A stretch of 43,490 nt of DNA from Alphaproteobacteria bacterium. Lineage in GTDB: Bacteria > Pseudomonadota > Alphaproteobacteria > Rhizobiales > Beijerinckiaceae. A program made the translations under genes and the position numbers. The stretch covers positions 1 to 43,490 of the forward strand of contig VGDY01000013.1 of the NCBI GenBank assembly GCA_016869555.1, in the 5' to 3' direction. Of the stretch, positions 18,228 through 26,451 are shown piece after piece. Every line of letters starts with the position of its first letter. Position 1 is the first letter of the stretch. The notes below the pieces were generated by a model. The model searched no databases. It was not told where the DNA came from and saw only the letters and a program-made list of their open reading frames with translations.

Positions 18228-19829
18228 TCAGCGGGCCTTGCCGATGATCCGCAGCAGGGCCGCCGCGTCCTCGATCCCGCTGAACAGCGGATCGTCGAGC
18301 CTGTCCGGTCTCGCTCGCGCGAGGGCGCGCAGCGCCTGTTCGGAAGCCACGGTTCGCGGCGCCACGCCGCGCCTCTTGGCGATGGCGCGGCGCTCGGCCT
18401 CCAGCTCCCGCATGAGCCGCGCCTCATCGACGGTCAGCGGCGCCTCCTCCTGCCGAATCGACGAGGCGACCGGTGCCGAAGCCGGCGCGGCGTAAGGAAC
18501 ATCCGCTTCGCCTTCCGGTAGGTCGCCGCGCGCCGCGAAGCCGCTCGCGAGGCCGGCGCGCCAGCCGATCGCCAGCGACGACAGGCGGCGTGGCCAGGCC
18601 ATCGGCCCCCAGCGACAATGGTCGCATCGGCCGCAAGCGCTGCTCTCTTCGCCGAATTCGGCGAGCAGCCGCTGAAAACGGCAGCCCGGCGTCGCCGCGA
18701 GCCGGGCCATCGCCTGGCGTCTTGCGTAATCCCCTGCGGCCGCTTCACTCTCCTGCGCCGCTTCTGGCATGCGCCAGCGCAGCGCCAGTTCGGCGGGCGA
18801 GAACAGGGTCAGCGCGCGCGCCGGGGCGCCGTCGCGTCCGGCCCGGCCGATCTCCTGATAATAGCCTTCGACCGAGGTCGGCAGATCGGCGTGAACGATG
18901 AAGCGCACGTCCGGCTTGTCGACCCCCATGCCGAAGGCGATGGTCGCGACCATCACCGCGCCTTGCCGCGTGAAGAAGGCGTCCTGACTCTCCGAGCGCG
19001 TATGGGCGTCGAGCCCCGCGTGATAGGGCAGCGCATCGAAGCCGAGCCGCGAGAGTTCGCGGGCGAGGGCGTCGGTCTTGTTGCGCGAGTTGCAATAGAT
19101 GATGCCGCTTTCCTTGCCGGCCGCGCGGCCCCTGCGCGCGAAATCGACGATCTGGCGCAGGCTGGGGCGCTTTCGCGCGAAATCGAGCGACAGATTCGGC
19201 CGAGCGAAGGAGCGCTGGAATATCTGCGGCGGGCGCGAAAAGAGCGTGCGGGCGATGTCGTCGCTCGTGCGCGGACCGGCCGTCGCGGTGACGGCGAGCA
19301 TCGGCGGCGCGCCGAGTTTTCGCGCGATGTCGCCGAGCTGGCGATAGTCGGGTCGAAATTCATGGCCCCAATGCGAGACGCAATGCGCCTCGTCGATGGC
19401 GAACAGTCTGACCCGAATGCTGCGCAGCAAATGCTGCGCTCCCTCCTGGACGAGACGCTCGGGCGCGGCGTAAAGCAGGCGCGCACGGCCCGAACGGACG
19501 GCGTCGAGCGCCGCCGCCGCTTCCTCGTCCTCCTGCATCGAATGCAGCGCGACCGCCGCGATCCCCTTGGCGTCGAGCGCGCGAAGCTGGTCGCGCATCA
19601 GTGCGATCAGCGGCGAGCAGACGAGAACGATTCCGGGGCCCGGGGCGGCGGCGGGGAGTTGATAGAGGAGCGATTTGCCCGAGCCGGTGGGCATGATGGC
19701 GATGGCGTCGCGGCCGGCGAGCACGGCTTCGACGATTTCCGCCTGCCCTGGGAGAAAGTCCGAAAAGCCGAACTTGCTGCGCAGCAATTCCCGCGCTTTG
19801 TCCATCGCCGCAGTCGACCCCGCGGTCAT
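18228..19829 (-). CDS. recQ: RecQ-family ATP-dependent DNA helicase
   Basis: A 533-residue SF2 helicase. The opening LLRSKFGFSDFLPGQAEIVEAVLAG carries motif 0; IMPTGSGKSLLYQLP is Walker A and FAIDEAHCVSHWGHEFRPDY is the DEAH box with the RecQ aromatic loop. GMGVDKPDVRFIVHADLP and EIGRAGRDGAPA are motifs V-VI. Zinc-binding cysteines follow (CRFQRLLAEFGEESSACGRCDHC). After it comes a short HRDC-like tail (LTVDEARLMRELEAERRAIA...). It is shorter than E. coli RecQ and lacks an obvious full winged-helix domain, as in a common alphaproteobacterial RecQ-like subfamily. The ATG at 19829 overlaps the stop of the upstream gene (ATGA), which decides the start against an open frame reaching 20009. Confidence 0.9.
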   Translation of the reverse strand: MTAGSTAAMDKARELLRSKFGFSDFLPGQAEIVEAVLAGRDAIAIMPTGSGKSLLYQLPAAAPGPGIVLVCSPLIALMRDQLRALDAKGIAAVALHSMQEDEEAAAALDAVRSGRARLLYAAPERLVQEGAQHLLRSIRVRLFAIDEAHCVSHWGHEFRPDYRQLGDIARKLGAPPMLAVTATAGPRTSDDIARTLFSRPPQIFQRSFARPNLSLDFARKRPSLRQIVDFARRGRAAGKESGIIYCNSRNKTDALARELSRLGFDALPYHAGLDAHTRSESQDAFFTRQGAVMVATIAFGMGVDKPDVRFIVHADLPTSVEGYYQEIGRAGRDGAPARALTLFSPAELALRWRMPEAAQESEAAAGDYARRQAMARLAATPGCRFQRLLAEFGEESSACGRCDHCRWGPMAWPRRLSSLAIGWRAGLASGFAARGDLPEGEADVPYAAPASAPVASSIRQEEAPLTVDEARLMRELEAERRAIAKRRGVAPRTVASEQALRALARARPDRLDDPLFSGIEDAAALLRIIGKAR

Positions 19830-20122
19830 GAGGCCGCTTGCGACAGCAGCGTTTCGACGATCTCGCGCCATTCGTCTTCGAGTGCACCCGCGTGCGGCGC
19901 GCGCCGGGCGCGGCGATACCAATAATGGGCGTTCGAGAGATCGCCTTCCTTTCGATGAAGATAGGCGTGGACCCACATGCTGGCGGGGTCGGCAAGCTGG
20001 TCGACGCATTTATGGGCGGCGTTCCAGTCGCCCTTCGCGTCGAACCAGAGCGCGCGCAGCGGCGGCGGGAGAGACGGCGGCGCGTCGGCGGAGAGCGTTT
20101 CGAGAAAGGCGTCGAAGGTCAT
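19826..20122 (-). CDS. Conserved small alphaproteobacterial protein of unknown function
   Basis: A 98-residue soluble protein with LRALWFDAKGDWNAAHKCVD and a C-terminal segment HAYLHRKEGDLSNAHYWYRRA. Both are alternating helical patterns reminiscent of a TPR/SEL1-type helix pair. I recall similar proteins as a conserved hypothetical family in Rhizobiales, but there is no assigned function. Its stop overlaps the recQ start by 4 bases, so the two are translationally coupled, which might hint at a link with DNA repair. Confidence 0.8.
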   Translation of the reverse strand: MTFDAFLETLSADAPPSLPPPLRALWFDAKGDWNAAHKCVDQLADPASMWVHAYLHRKEGDLSNAHYWYRRARRAPHAGALEDEWREIVETLLSQAAS

Positions 20123-20283
20123 GCCGTGCTTCGAGGTAATATTGGGCCGAGTCTAGTTGGCCGGCGCCCGAAAGACTAATCGCTGCCAAGGAAGAAGTGG
20201 AAGCGCACAAAAATCCCACGCCGGACGAACCTTGCTTTTTCGCCGGCCGGCCTTATTGCTGCGCGCCGGTTGGAGACGCTCCC

Positions 20284-20808
20284 TTGCCTTTAAGACGGAT
20301 ACTCGCCGCGCCCTCGCCCCGCGTCCTGGGACTTTCGGCGGCGCTCGCCGCCCTGGCGGTCGATCAGGCGCATAAATTCTGGATGCTATATATTTTCAAC
20401 GTCGCCGACCGGCCGCCGTTGAGCCTCACGCCGTTCCTCGACATCGTCCTGTCCTGGAACTTCGGCGTCTCCTATTCTCTGTTTCCGGCGCATGAAACCG
20501 CGGCGCGGCTTGCGCTGCTGATTGTCCAGGGCGCGATCATCGCCGGCCTGGCGGTCTGGATGATCCGCACGCCGAGCCGGTCGACGGCGCTGGCGCTAGG
20601 CCTCATTATCGGCGGGGCGCTGGGCAACGCCGCCGACCGGATCGCGCGCGGCGCCGTCGCCGATTTCTTCTATCTCCACACCAGCCTGCCGGTCGGGCCG
20701 CTGGCCAATTACGTGTTCAATCTGGCCGACGTCTTCATCACCGCAGGCGTGGCGTTGCTGGTCTTTGAGGGGTTTTTCCTGCCGCAGGAGCGGCGGGCCG
20801 GGACCTGA
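20284..20808 (+). CDS. lspA: Lipoprotein signal peptidase (signal peptidase II)
   Basis: A 174-residue, four-helix inner-membrane aspartyl protease that removes signal peptides from diacylglyceryl-modified prolipoproteins. The catalytic motifs are GNAADRIARGAVADF and VFNLADVFI, each with its active Asp, and the N-terminal VDQAHKFWML corresponds to the DQxxK motif. The TTG at 20284 is preferred because GGAG (20272-20275) lies 8 bases upstream and the protein is then of usual length. A GTG at 20197 with AAGGA 4 bases before it is the alternative and would add 29 residues, including CFFAGRPYCC. The gene is divergent from the 98-residue protein gene. The Wza-like lipoprotein at 32.4 kb would be a substrate. 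Confidence 0.9.
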   Translation: MPLRRILAAPSPRVLGLSAALAALAVDQAHKFWMLYIFNVADRPPLSLTPFLDIVLSWNFGVSYSLFPAHETAARLALLIVQGAIIAGLAVWMIRTPSRSTALALGLIIGGALGNAADRIARGAVADFFYLHTSLPVGPLANYVFNLADVFITAGVALLVFEGFFLPQERRAGT

Positions 20809-20812
20809 ACGT

Positions 20813-20837
20813 GCCCGGTTCCGGCTTTCGGCCGGGC
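20813..20837 (+). terminator. GC hairpin after lspA, weak terminator candidate
   Basis: GCCCGG (20813-20818) pairs with CCGGGC (20832-20837), and inner CCG/CGG continue the stem around a GCTTT loop with a TT bulge. It starts 5 bases after the lspA stop, but only CTT follows, not a T-tract, so intrinsic termination is doubtful. Confidence 0.35.
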
Positions 20838-20909
20838 CTTCGCCACTAAATCGCCAATAAGTCCCGGCCATGTAGCCGCATCAACCGGAGCCCGACGGAG
20901 TCCGAACAG

Positions 20910-21614
20910 ATGAAGCTTGCTCAGTCGCAGCGCTACGCCTTTTACGCGCTCGCCGGCCTCGCCGCGACCCTGGCCGCGCCAGCTCTCGCCGGCGACGACA
21001 AATCCACATGGACGGCGATGATGGAAATGGTTGGCGCGTCTTCCGACGAGGGCGCCGCCAAGATCGATTACAGCGAACGACCCAAGCTCGTCTTGCCGCC
21101 GAGCGTCGGCGGCCTCCCGTCGCCGCGGGAGCGGGCCGAGCGGTCGGGAGACTGGCCGACCGAACTGTCGTCGGAGCGGCGTCGCAACGCCGATCGTTAC
21201 GCGCACGTTCCCGATGCGCCGCCGCCAGAACCAAAGAAGGGTCTTCTCGAGCGCATTCGTGGTCCTCGTCCCGAGGCCGCTCCGGGAACCGATGATGAGC
21301 CGGGCTTCCTGCAGCGCATGCTCACCGCCAGAACCCGCAACGCCGCGGCGTCCGGCCCGGAAGCGCCGCCGCGCCGCATGCTCGTCGAGCCGCCGGAGGG
21401 CTATCGTCAGCCGACGAAGGATTTGAGCGCATACCGCGACGGAGGCTCAGCCAAGAGCTGGTGGAATCCGCTAAGTTGGGGCGGCGGTGGCGGCTCCGAT
21501 AGCGATCCCGTCGCCCAGACCGGCGATGCCTATGCGCCCGGCGCCGCCGCCCGGTCAAGCGGCGGCCTGTCGAGCCTGATGCCGGGCTTCCTGAGAGGTT
21601 CTGACAAGAATTAA
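20910..21614 (+). CDS. Secreted Pro/Gly/Ser-rich protein of unknown function
   Basis: A 234-residue protein with a signal peptide (YAFYALAGLAATLAAPALAG, cleavage near residue 28). It has a low-complexity mature part: ERPKLVLPPSVGGLPSPRERAE, a basic KKGLLERIRG segment, SWWNPLSWGGGGGSDSD and a C-terminal LMPGFLRGSDKN. It sits between lspA and the M16 peptidase pair, an order I recall as common in Rhizobiales, which suggests a conserved envelope protein. It is 66 bases from the peptidase gene, so cotranscription is likely. No catalytic motif is seen and no function is assigned. Confidence 0.8.
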   Translation: MKLAQSQRYAFYALAGLAATLAAPALAGDDKSTWTAMMEMVGASSDEGAAKIDYSERPKLVLPPSVGGLPSPRERAERSGDWPTELSSERRRNADRYAHVPDAPPPEPKKGLLERIRGPRPEAAPGTDDEPGFLQRMLTARTRNAAASGPEAPPRRMLVEPPEGYRQPTKDLSAYRDGGSAKSWWNPLSWGGGGGSDSDPVAQTGDAYAPGAAARSSGGLSSLMPGFLRGSDKN

Positions 21615-21680
21615 ATTCCGGCCTATATTAGGAGAAACCATTCTCCGACGACGCGGCCGCGGCCGCGGGAAAGGCCGTTC

Positions 21681-23009
21681 ATGTCATTTGAGACGAAGGC
21701 GTCAGCCGTCGCTTCGCTTGCGCCCGGCGCCGCCGCGCCGGCGCCCGCGCGCGCAAGCATTACGAGCTTTAAGCTCGACAACGGCATGGACGTCGTCGTC
21801 ATTCCCGACGCCCGGACGCCTGTCGTCACCCATATGGTCTGGTACAAGAACGGCGCCGCCGACGATCCGCTCGGCCAGTCGGGCATTGCGCATTTCCTCG
21901 AACATCTGATGTTCAAGGGCACGAAAACCCATCCGCAGGGCGAGTTCTCAAATCTCGTCGCCGAACTCGGCGGACAGGAGAACGCCTTTACCAGCTATGA
22001 TTACACGGCCTATTTCCAGCGCATCGGCAAGGAGCATCTCGCGACGCTGATGGCTTTCGAGGCCGACCGCATGCGCAATCTGGTCTTGACCGACGAGGTG
22101 GTCGATCCCGAACGTGAAGTGGTGCTCGAGGAGCGCCGCATGCGCACCGACAGCGATCCTTCGGCGCAGCTCGACGAAGCCGTGCAGGCGGCGCTCTTCG
22201 CCCATCACCCCTATGGCACGCCGATTATCGGCTGGAATCACGAGATCGAAGAACTCGATCGCCAGCACGCGCTCGCCTATTACGAGCGCTTCTACACGCC
22301 GGAGAACGCCATTCTCATCGTCGCGGGCGATGTCGAGGCGGACGAGGTCGAGCGTCTCGCTAAGGACAGCTACGGCAAAATCCCGGCCCGGTCGGCGCCG
22401 CCGCGCCGCGCCCGCACGCAGGAGCCGCCGCACCGCGCCCACCGTTTAGTGACGCTGCGCGACGAAAAGGTCGAGCAGCCGGCGCATGAGCAGGTGTTTC
22501 TGGTGCCCTCCTACACCACCGCCGAATCCGGCGAAGCCGAGGCGCTGGAGACGCTCGCCTATATGCTCGGCGGCGGACCGACGAGCGCCCTTTATGAGAC
22601 GCTCGTCGTCGAGGAAAAGGTCGCGGTCGGCGCTGGCGCCTATTACATGGGCTCCGCCGTCGACGACACGCGCTTCTGGGTCTATGCGACGCCGGCGCCG
22701 GGCGTGACGCTCGAAGAGCTTGACGCCGCCATCGACCGCGTGTTGCGGCGCTTCGGAGAAGAACCGATCGACGCGGAGCATCTGCAGCGCGCCAAGACCC
22801 GCCTGATCGCCGACGCGATCTACGCCCAGGACAGTCAGTCCTCGCTTGCGCGCTGGTATGGCGAATCGCTGGCCACCGGGCTCGCCATCGAGGATATCGT
22901 CGCCTGGCCCGATCGCATGGAGCGGGTGACCGCCGACGACGTGCGGAACGCCGCGCGCAAATGGCTCGACAGGCGCAGGGCCGTCACCGGCTATTTGCTG
23001 CCGGCCTGA
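21681..23009 (+). CDS. M16-family zinc metallopeptidase (catalytic subunit)
   Basis: A 442-residue pitrilysin-family protein. The inverted zinc motif HxxEH is present in IAHFLEHLMFKGT, and the distal glutamate lies in the following AELGGQENAFTSYDYTAYF region. The C-terminal half has the R/Y substrate-binding segment seen in processing peptidases (LGGGPTSALYETLVVEEK). The N-terminus (SFETKASAVASLAPGAAAP) is only weakly hydrophobic, so a periplasmic location is uncertain. It pairs with the next gene, the usual active/inactive dimer of bacterial M16 proteins. Confidence 0.93.
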   Translation: MSFETKASAVASLAPGAAAPAPARASITSFKLDNGMDVVVIPDARTPVVTHMVWYKNGAADDPLGQSGIAHFLEHLMFKGTKTHPQGEFSNLVAELGGQENAFTSYDYTAYFQRIGKEHLATLMAFEADRMRNLVLTDEVVDPEREVVLEERRMRTDSDPSAQLDEAVQAALFAHHPYGTPIIGWNHEIEELDRQHALAYYERFYTPENAILIVAGDVEADEVERLAKDSYGKIPARSAPPRRARTQEPPHRAHRLVTLRDEKVEQPAHEQVFLVPSYTTAESGEAEALETLAYMLGGGPTSALYETLVVEEKVAVGAGAYYMGSAVDDTRFWVYATPAPGVTLEELDAAIDRVLRRFGEEPIDAEHLQRAKTRLIADAIYAQDSQSSLARWYGESLATGLAIEDIVAWPDRMERVTADDVRNAARKWLDRRRAVTGYLLPA

Positions 23010-23103
23010 ACGGCGCGATTGTTGGGGGCGTTCGGCGGGGCCGACGCTATTCCGACTGCCGAAGACCGACTGCCGACTGCCGACCCCACATTCAGGAAAA
23101 GAA

Positions 23104-24387
23104 ATGACCGCTCACGCGCCCACCGTCACCATCGCTTCCCGCGCCGAGCATGTGCAGCGGATCATGACGCCCGGCGGCTTGGAGGTCTGGCTCGTCGAAA
23201 GCCACGCCGTGCCGCTCGTCGCGCTCGAATTCGCGATTCGCGGCGGCGCGGCGCAGGATCCGGCGGAAAAGCCGGGCCTCGCCACGCTGCTCGCGGCGAC
23301 GCTCGACGAAGGCGCTGGTGCTTACGATGCGCGCGGCTTCCATCGCGCCATCGACGAACTCGCGATTCATCTCGGCTTTGGCGCAGATCGCGACACGATT
23401 TCCGGCCATCTGCAGACGCTCTCGCGCAATGTCGACAAGGCCTTCGGCCTCTTGAAGGTCGCGCTCAACGGCGCGCGGCTCGAGGCCGGCGACGTCGCCC
23501 GCGTGCGCAGCCAGCTCGCCGCCGAATTGAAGCGCGACGCCAATGAGCCCGACTCCGTCGCGGCGAAAACTTTTCGCGAAGCGGCCTTCCCGAACCATCC
23601 TTACGGGCGCCCGGTGCGCGGCGATCTTTCATCGATCGACACGCTGTCGCGCGAAGACCTCATCGCCCTGCGCGAGCGGCTGTTCGCAAGGCGCGACCTC
23701 AAGATCGGCGTCGTCGGCGCGATCGACGCCGGCAAGCTCTCCGAACTCATCGACGCGAGTTTCGGCGGACTTGCGCTGCAAAACGATCTCGCGCCGGTTG
23801 CGGATATCTCGGTCGCCAATGTCGGCATGCGCAAAATCGTCGAACTCGACGTGCCGCAATCGACGATCCGTTTTGGGCGCCCGTCGATCAGCAAGCACGA
23901 TCCAGATTATTACGCCGTCGTCGTCGCCAATCACATTCTGGGCGGCGGCACCTTCACCTCGCGGCTGTTCCGCGAGGTGCGCGAGAAGCGCGGCATGGCC
24001 TATTCGGTCTATTCGCATCTCAACGAATATGACCATTGCCCGATGCTGATCGGCGCCGCCGCGACCAAGAACGAGCGGGCCGGCGAAGCGATCGGCGTGA
24101 TCGAGGAAGAATTCAGGCAGTTCGCGGAAGGCGGACCGACCGAGGACGAACTGGACAAGGCAAAGAAATTCCTGATCGGCTCCTATGCGCTGCGCTTCGA
24201 CACCTCGACGAAAATCGCCAGCCAGCTCGTCAATCTGCAGCTCGACGGATTCGCGCCGAGCTTCCTCGACGAGCGCAACGGCAAGATCGCCGCGGTGACG
24301 ATGGAGGATTGCAAGCGCGGCGCGCGGCGGCTCTTGGGCGACGGCGGCTTGCTGGTGACGGTGGTGGGGAAACCCGCGGGGGTGTGA
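23104..24387 (+). CDS. M16-family peptidase-like protein, non-catalytic partner subunit
   Basis: A 427-residue homologue of the preceding protein in which HxxEH is absent; the corresponding segment reads GLATLLAATLDEGAG. The substrate-binding part NHILGGGTFTSRLFREVREKRGMAYSVYS is well kept, as in alpha-subunits of processing peptidases and in PqqF/Ymx-type partner subunits. Active and inactive M16 halves normally form a clamshell heterodimer, so the 94-base-separated pair is probably one enzyme. The start ATG at 23104 follows AGGAAAAGAA, a good ribosome binding site. Confidence 0.92.
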   Translation: MTAHAPTVTIASRAEHVQRIMTPGGLEVWLVESHAVPLVALEFAIRGGAAQDPAEKPGLATLLAATLDEGAGAYDARGFHRAIDELAIHLGFGADRDTISGHLQTLSRNVDKAFGLLKVALNGARLEAGDVARVRSQLAAELKRDANEPDSVAAKTFREAAFPNHPYGRPVRGDLSSIDTLSREDLIALRERLFARRDLKIGVVGAIDAGKLSELIDASFGGLALQNDLAPVADISVANVGMRKIVELDVPQSTIRFGRPSISKHDPDYYAVVVANHILGGGTFTSRLFREVREKRGMAYSVYSHLNEYDHCPMLIGAAATKNERAGEAIGVIEEEFRQFAEGGPTEDELDKAKKFLIGSYALRFDTSTKIASQLVNLQLDGFAPSFLDERNGKIAAVTMEDCKRGARRLLGDGGLLVTVVGKPAGV

Positions 24388-24515
24388 GGGGGCGGCCCGA
24401 TCCGCGGCGATGACGGGCTGCATTCGCTGGGCGCCGAATTGGCGGCGCGATGGATTGGTGGCGCGTTGAACGCCATGGGAAGCAGGATTTCACCTAACGC
24501 TGTTTTATCGCCGCC

Positions 24516-24666
24516 ACCAAAGATCCACGCATGAATGTCGAGCACGTCGAGACGCGGGTGCGAAGAGGCGGTCAATCGGTTCCGCATGACCGCATTATCG
24601 CTCGCTATGCCGCGCCATGTCGTCGCTGGTCGACGCGATGCTGATCGTCGATCGCGCAGCCTCTTA
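24516..24666 (+). pseudogene. Frameshifted remnant of a zeta-toxin / UDP-GlcNAc-kinase-like gene
   Basis: In one frame, 24516-24590 translates to TKDPRMNVEHVETRVRRG and then GQSVPHDRIIARYA. This matches the segment of zeta-toxin-like P-loop kinases that reads roughly TDDPxxNVxRVxxRVxxGGHxVPxDxIxxRY. A frame change near 24600 leads into AMSSLVDAMLIVDRAASL (stop at 24666), matching the next family segment LxxAxxLADRAxLxDNS. The P-loop half is missing and nothing recognisable precedes it. The fragment ends inside the tail of the RES gene on the other strand. The match is by eye only, but two consecutive family segments in the correct order with one frameshift is hard to get by chance. Confidence 0.5.
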
Positions 24667-25323
24667 GCGGGAAATAAGGATGCCCGACCGCTTGGCCAGA
24701 AGATGCAATTCGCTAAGCGCGGTAGCATCCGAGGCGATCGTCACGGACGATTTCACGATGAGGTCGCTGGGCGTTAATCGCGTGCCGAACAACATCATTG
24801 CCTTTTCTTCATCGAACTTGCGCGATGTCCAGACCATTCCGTCAACCGCGCCTTCAGACTCGTGGATCGCCGCCGACCAGCATCGTGTTTGTGGATAGGC
24901 GCTCGGCGGCGTATCGATGAGTTGGGTTCGAGCGCAGTTCCATCTCATGAGGTCCGCCGAGAACATTTTGCATAACTGGACATCTCGCCCGAACTCTATG
25001 GTCGAATAGGATAATTTTTCGATTGTCGTCCAAGGGACCGACTTGAACGGCGCGTCCGGGTCGATGTCGTGGAAGATGGTTTCGAATACCGCGCATGCAA
25101 ATGTCGTTGCGGCATAGGCGGTCGGAATAGGCGACCCGTTGATGGTTTTGATTGGAGCGAAGCGAGAATTTCCTTTAACCCCGGGGTTGAACTGTTCCGC
25201 TCGTAATCCCTTGTCATGGATTCGGTGAACGATGGCGCCGGCGGACAGCGGGAGCAGGTTGCACTTCAATGGCGATGGCGGCGTCGGCACGATCGACATT
25301 GGATTGGTAGGCGTCGCGGTCAC
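24664..25323 (-). CDS. RES-domain toxin (NAD+-degrading type)
   Basis: A 219-residue protein with an RES domain. The likely active residues are Arg54 (GNSRFAPIK), Tyr70 (PTAYAATT), Glu81 (AVFETIF) and Ser167 (DGMVWTSRK), matching the conserved R, Y, E, S of the family. RES toxins deplete NAD+ in type II toxin-antitoxin modules. It starts at GTG 25323, whose GTGA overlaps the antitoxin stop by 4 bases, so the toxin is translated by coupling after the antitoxin. ATG at 25299 is a possible internal start. The antitoxin-first order and operator upstream fit a toxin-antitoxin operon. NAD+ phosphorolysis or hydrolysis is family knowledge, not shown here. Confidence 0.85.
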   Translation of the reverse strand: MTATPTNPMSIVPTPPSPLKCNLLPLSAGAIVHRIHDKGLRAEQFNPGVKGNSRFAPIKTINGSPIPTAYAATTFACAVFETIFHDIDPDAPFKSVPWTTIEKLSYSTIEFGRDVQLCKMFSADLMRWNCARTQLIDTPPSAYPQTRCWSAAIHESEGAVDGMVWTSRKFDEEKAMMLFGTRLTPSDLIVKSSVTIASDATALSELHLLAKRSGILISR

Positions 25324-26123
25324 CCGAAAATGACCTCATCCTCCTGCTTGGCCGCCTGCACGACGGCGTCGACGTCCGCCAACACCGTATAAGGCGCCTT
25401 ACCGTCCAGCCACGGGTTTGATGACACAAACCAGAACGCGGTCTGCCAGGGAGTCATGCCGTCGGGCAGCGCTTCTAACACTTTGGCGACGCCCGGCAGC
25501 GGACGGCCATCCCGGAACTGGAACGCCGGATACGCCTCGCGACCGCGCCACGGCACGGAGAACGCCTTATGTTCGGCTTTCCAGCGGCTCGCCGTCTGGC
25601 TCTTGTTTTTGGCTCCGTGTCCGACCTGTTCCGCCAATTGCGCGCTCGTCAGGCAGGGCACGTTCTCCATGAAGCGGATTCGGGCCGCAGCATTCTCCGC
25701 GTCGATCGTCGCCAGAACGGCGGCGGCTGGATCGGACGACGGAAGCAGCAACTCAACCAGCGTTCCGATATTCTTTTCGGATATCTTATCCCGCGCGTTC
25801 TTGAGAGCTTCAGCGATGGCGTCAAGCATCGGGACGAGCGTCGGGTCCAAGTCGCGGACCAGCGCGTCGTTGGTTCCGATGACATCGGTTAAGGCCTTCC
25901 TGACGGAAACCGTCAGGTCATTGACCGCTCGTTTCGACAGTCGGGTGGCGGAGGTCGCAATTCTTGCCTTTCGGGAAAGGGAATCAACTCGAGCCGTCTC
26001 GTCGCCGAAGAATCCGAAATTGCCGCTTGCCGCCAGGGTCGCGACGAGGCGATCGACCAATTCGTCCGTCAGTTTCTCGATACGGATGGCCGAAGCCGAC
26101 TTTTGTTGCAGCGCGTGTGTCAT
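25320..26123 (-). CDS. Antitoxin of the RES module, N-terminally extended (Xre/MbcA/ParS-like C-terminus)
   Basis: A 267-residue protein encoded directly before the RES toxin. The C-terminal 70 residues (FQFRDGRPLPGVAKVLEALP, then PWQTAFWFVSSNPWLDGKAP) resemble the toxin-binding end of MbcA/ParS/Xre (COG5642-type) antitoxins. A preceding segment (about 155-185, LTSAQLAEQVG...SQTASRWKAE) looks like a helix-turn-helix. The first about 150 residues are helical, with no domain I recognise, whereas typical RES antitoxins are about 120-160 residues long in total. The ATG at 26123 is the only clear start; no strong Shine-Dalgarno is seen. An imperfect palindrome 13-47 bases upstream is the probable autoregulatory operator. 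RES partner status is inferred from coupling and the C-terminal similarity. Confidence 0.75.
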   Translation of the reverse strand: MTHALQQKSASAIRIEKLTDELVDRLVATLAASGNFGFFGDETARVDSLSRKARIATSATRLSKRAVNDLTVSVRKALTDVIGTNDALVRDLDPTLVPMLDAIAEALKNARDKISEKNIGTLVELLLPSSDPAAAVLATIDAENAAARIRFMENVPCLTSAQLAEQVGHGAKNKSQTASRWKAEHKAFSVPWRGREAYPAFQFRDGRPLPGVAKVLEALPDGMTPWQTAFWFVSSNPWLDGKAPYTVLADVDAVVQAAKQEDEVIFG

Positions 26124-26135
26124 CGGGTTCTAGAT

Positions 26136-26170
26136 GATATCCGTTAGATTGATTTACTATAACGTATATC
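26136..26170 (-). promoter_or_regulatory. Probable operator/promoter of the RES toxin-antitoxin operon
   Basis: GATATCCGTTA (26136-26146) and TAACGTATATC (26160-26170) are inverted repeats matching at 10 of 11 positions, separated by 13 AT-rich bases. The element starts 13 bases upstream of the antitoxin ATG, where the promoter must lie, and is much AT-richer than its surroundings. Antitoxins of this class bind such palindromes to repress their own operon. Confidence 0.65.
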
Positions 26171-26451
26171 ACGCTGCTTCGGTTCGCAAGTTGCAAAAGC
26201 GCCAGGAATATCCCCGCCTGCTCTGAGGTCCCGCCGCCGGCGCTCCGGTTTGGCCTGCGCCTCCGCCCAGGAACGCCAGGCGGAAAGCCGTCATCGGCGG
26301 AATTCGCGCTTAGTTTCCAGCGTGCGCCTTGTGGCGAGCGTTCGTCAATGAAAGGGTAATCGCTGACGCCGCGTCGCAATAAACAAAGCTGGCAGTAAGA
26401 GTGCGAGTCCGCGCCCGGACGCCCGTAACAAGCGCCGGCATGACGCAGCCC
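26171..26451. other. Non-coding spacer between the RES operon and fabI
   Basis: Together with the operator this makes a gene-free stretch of about 330 bases. I find no tRNA, clear terminator or recognisable gene fragment. It is the likely upstream edge of the small accessory island, since fabI begins the conserved chromosome again. Confidence 0.4.

Noticed and set aside
24531-24666. An intact small gene starting at the ATG at 24531
   Set aside because: The frame runs only about 45 codons, and the similarity continues in another frame. It is better explained as a decayed kinase fragment.
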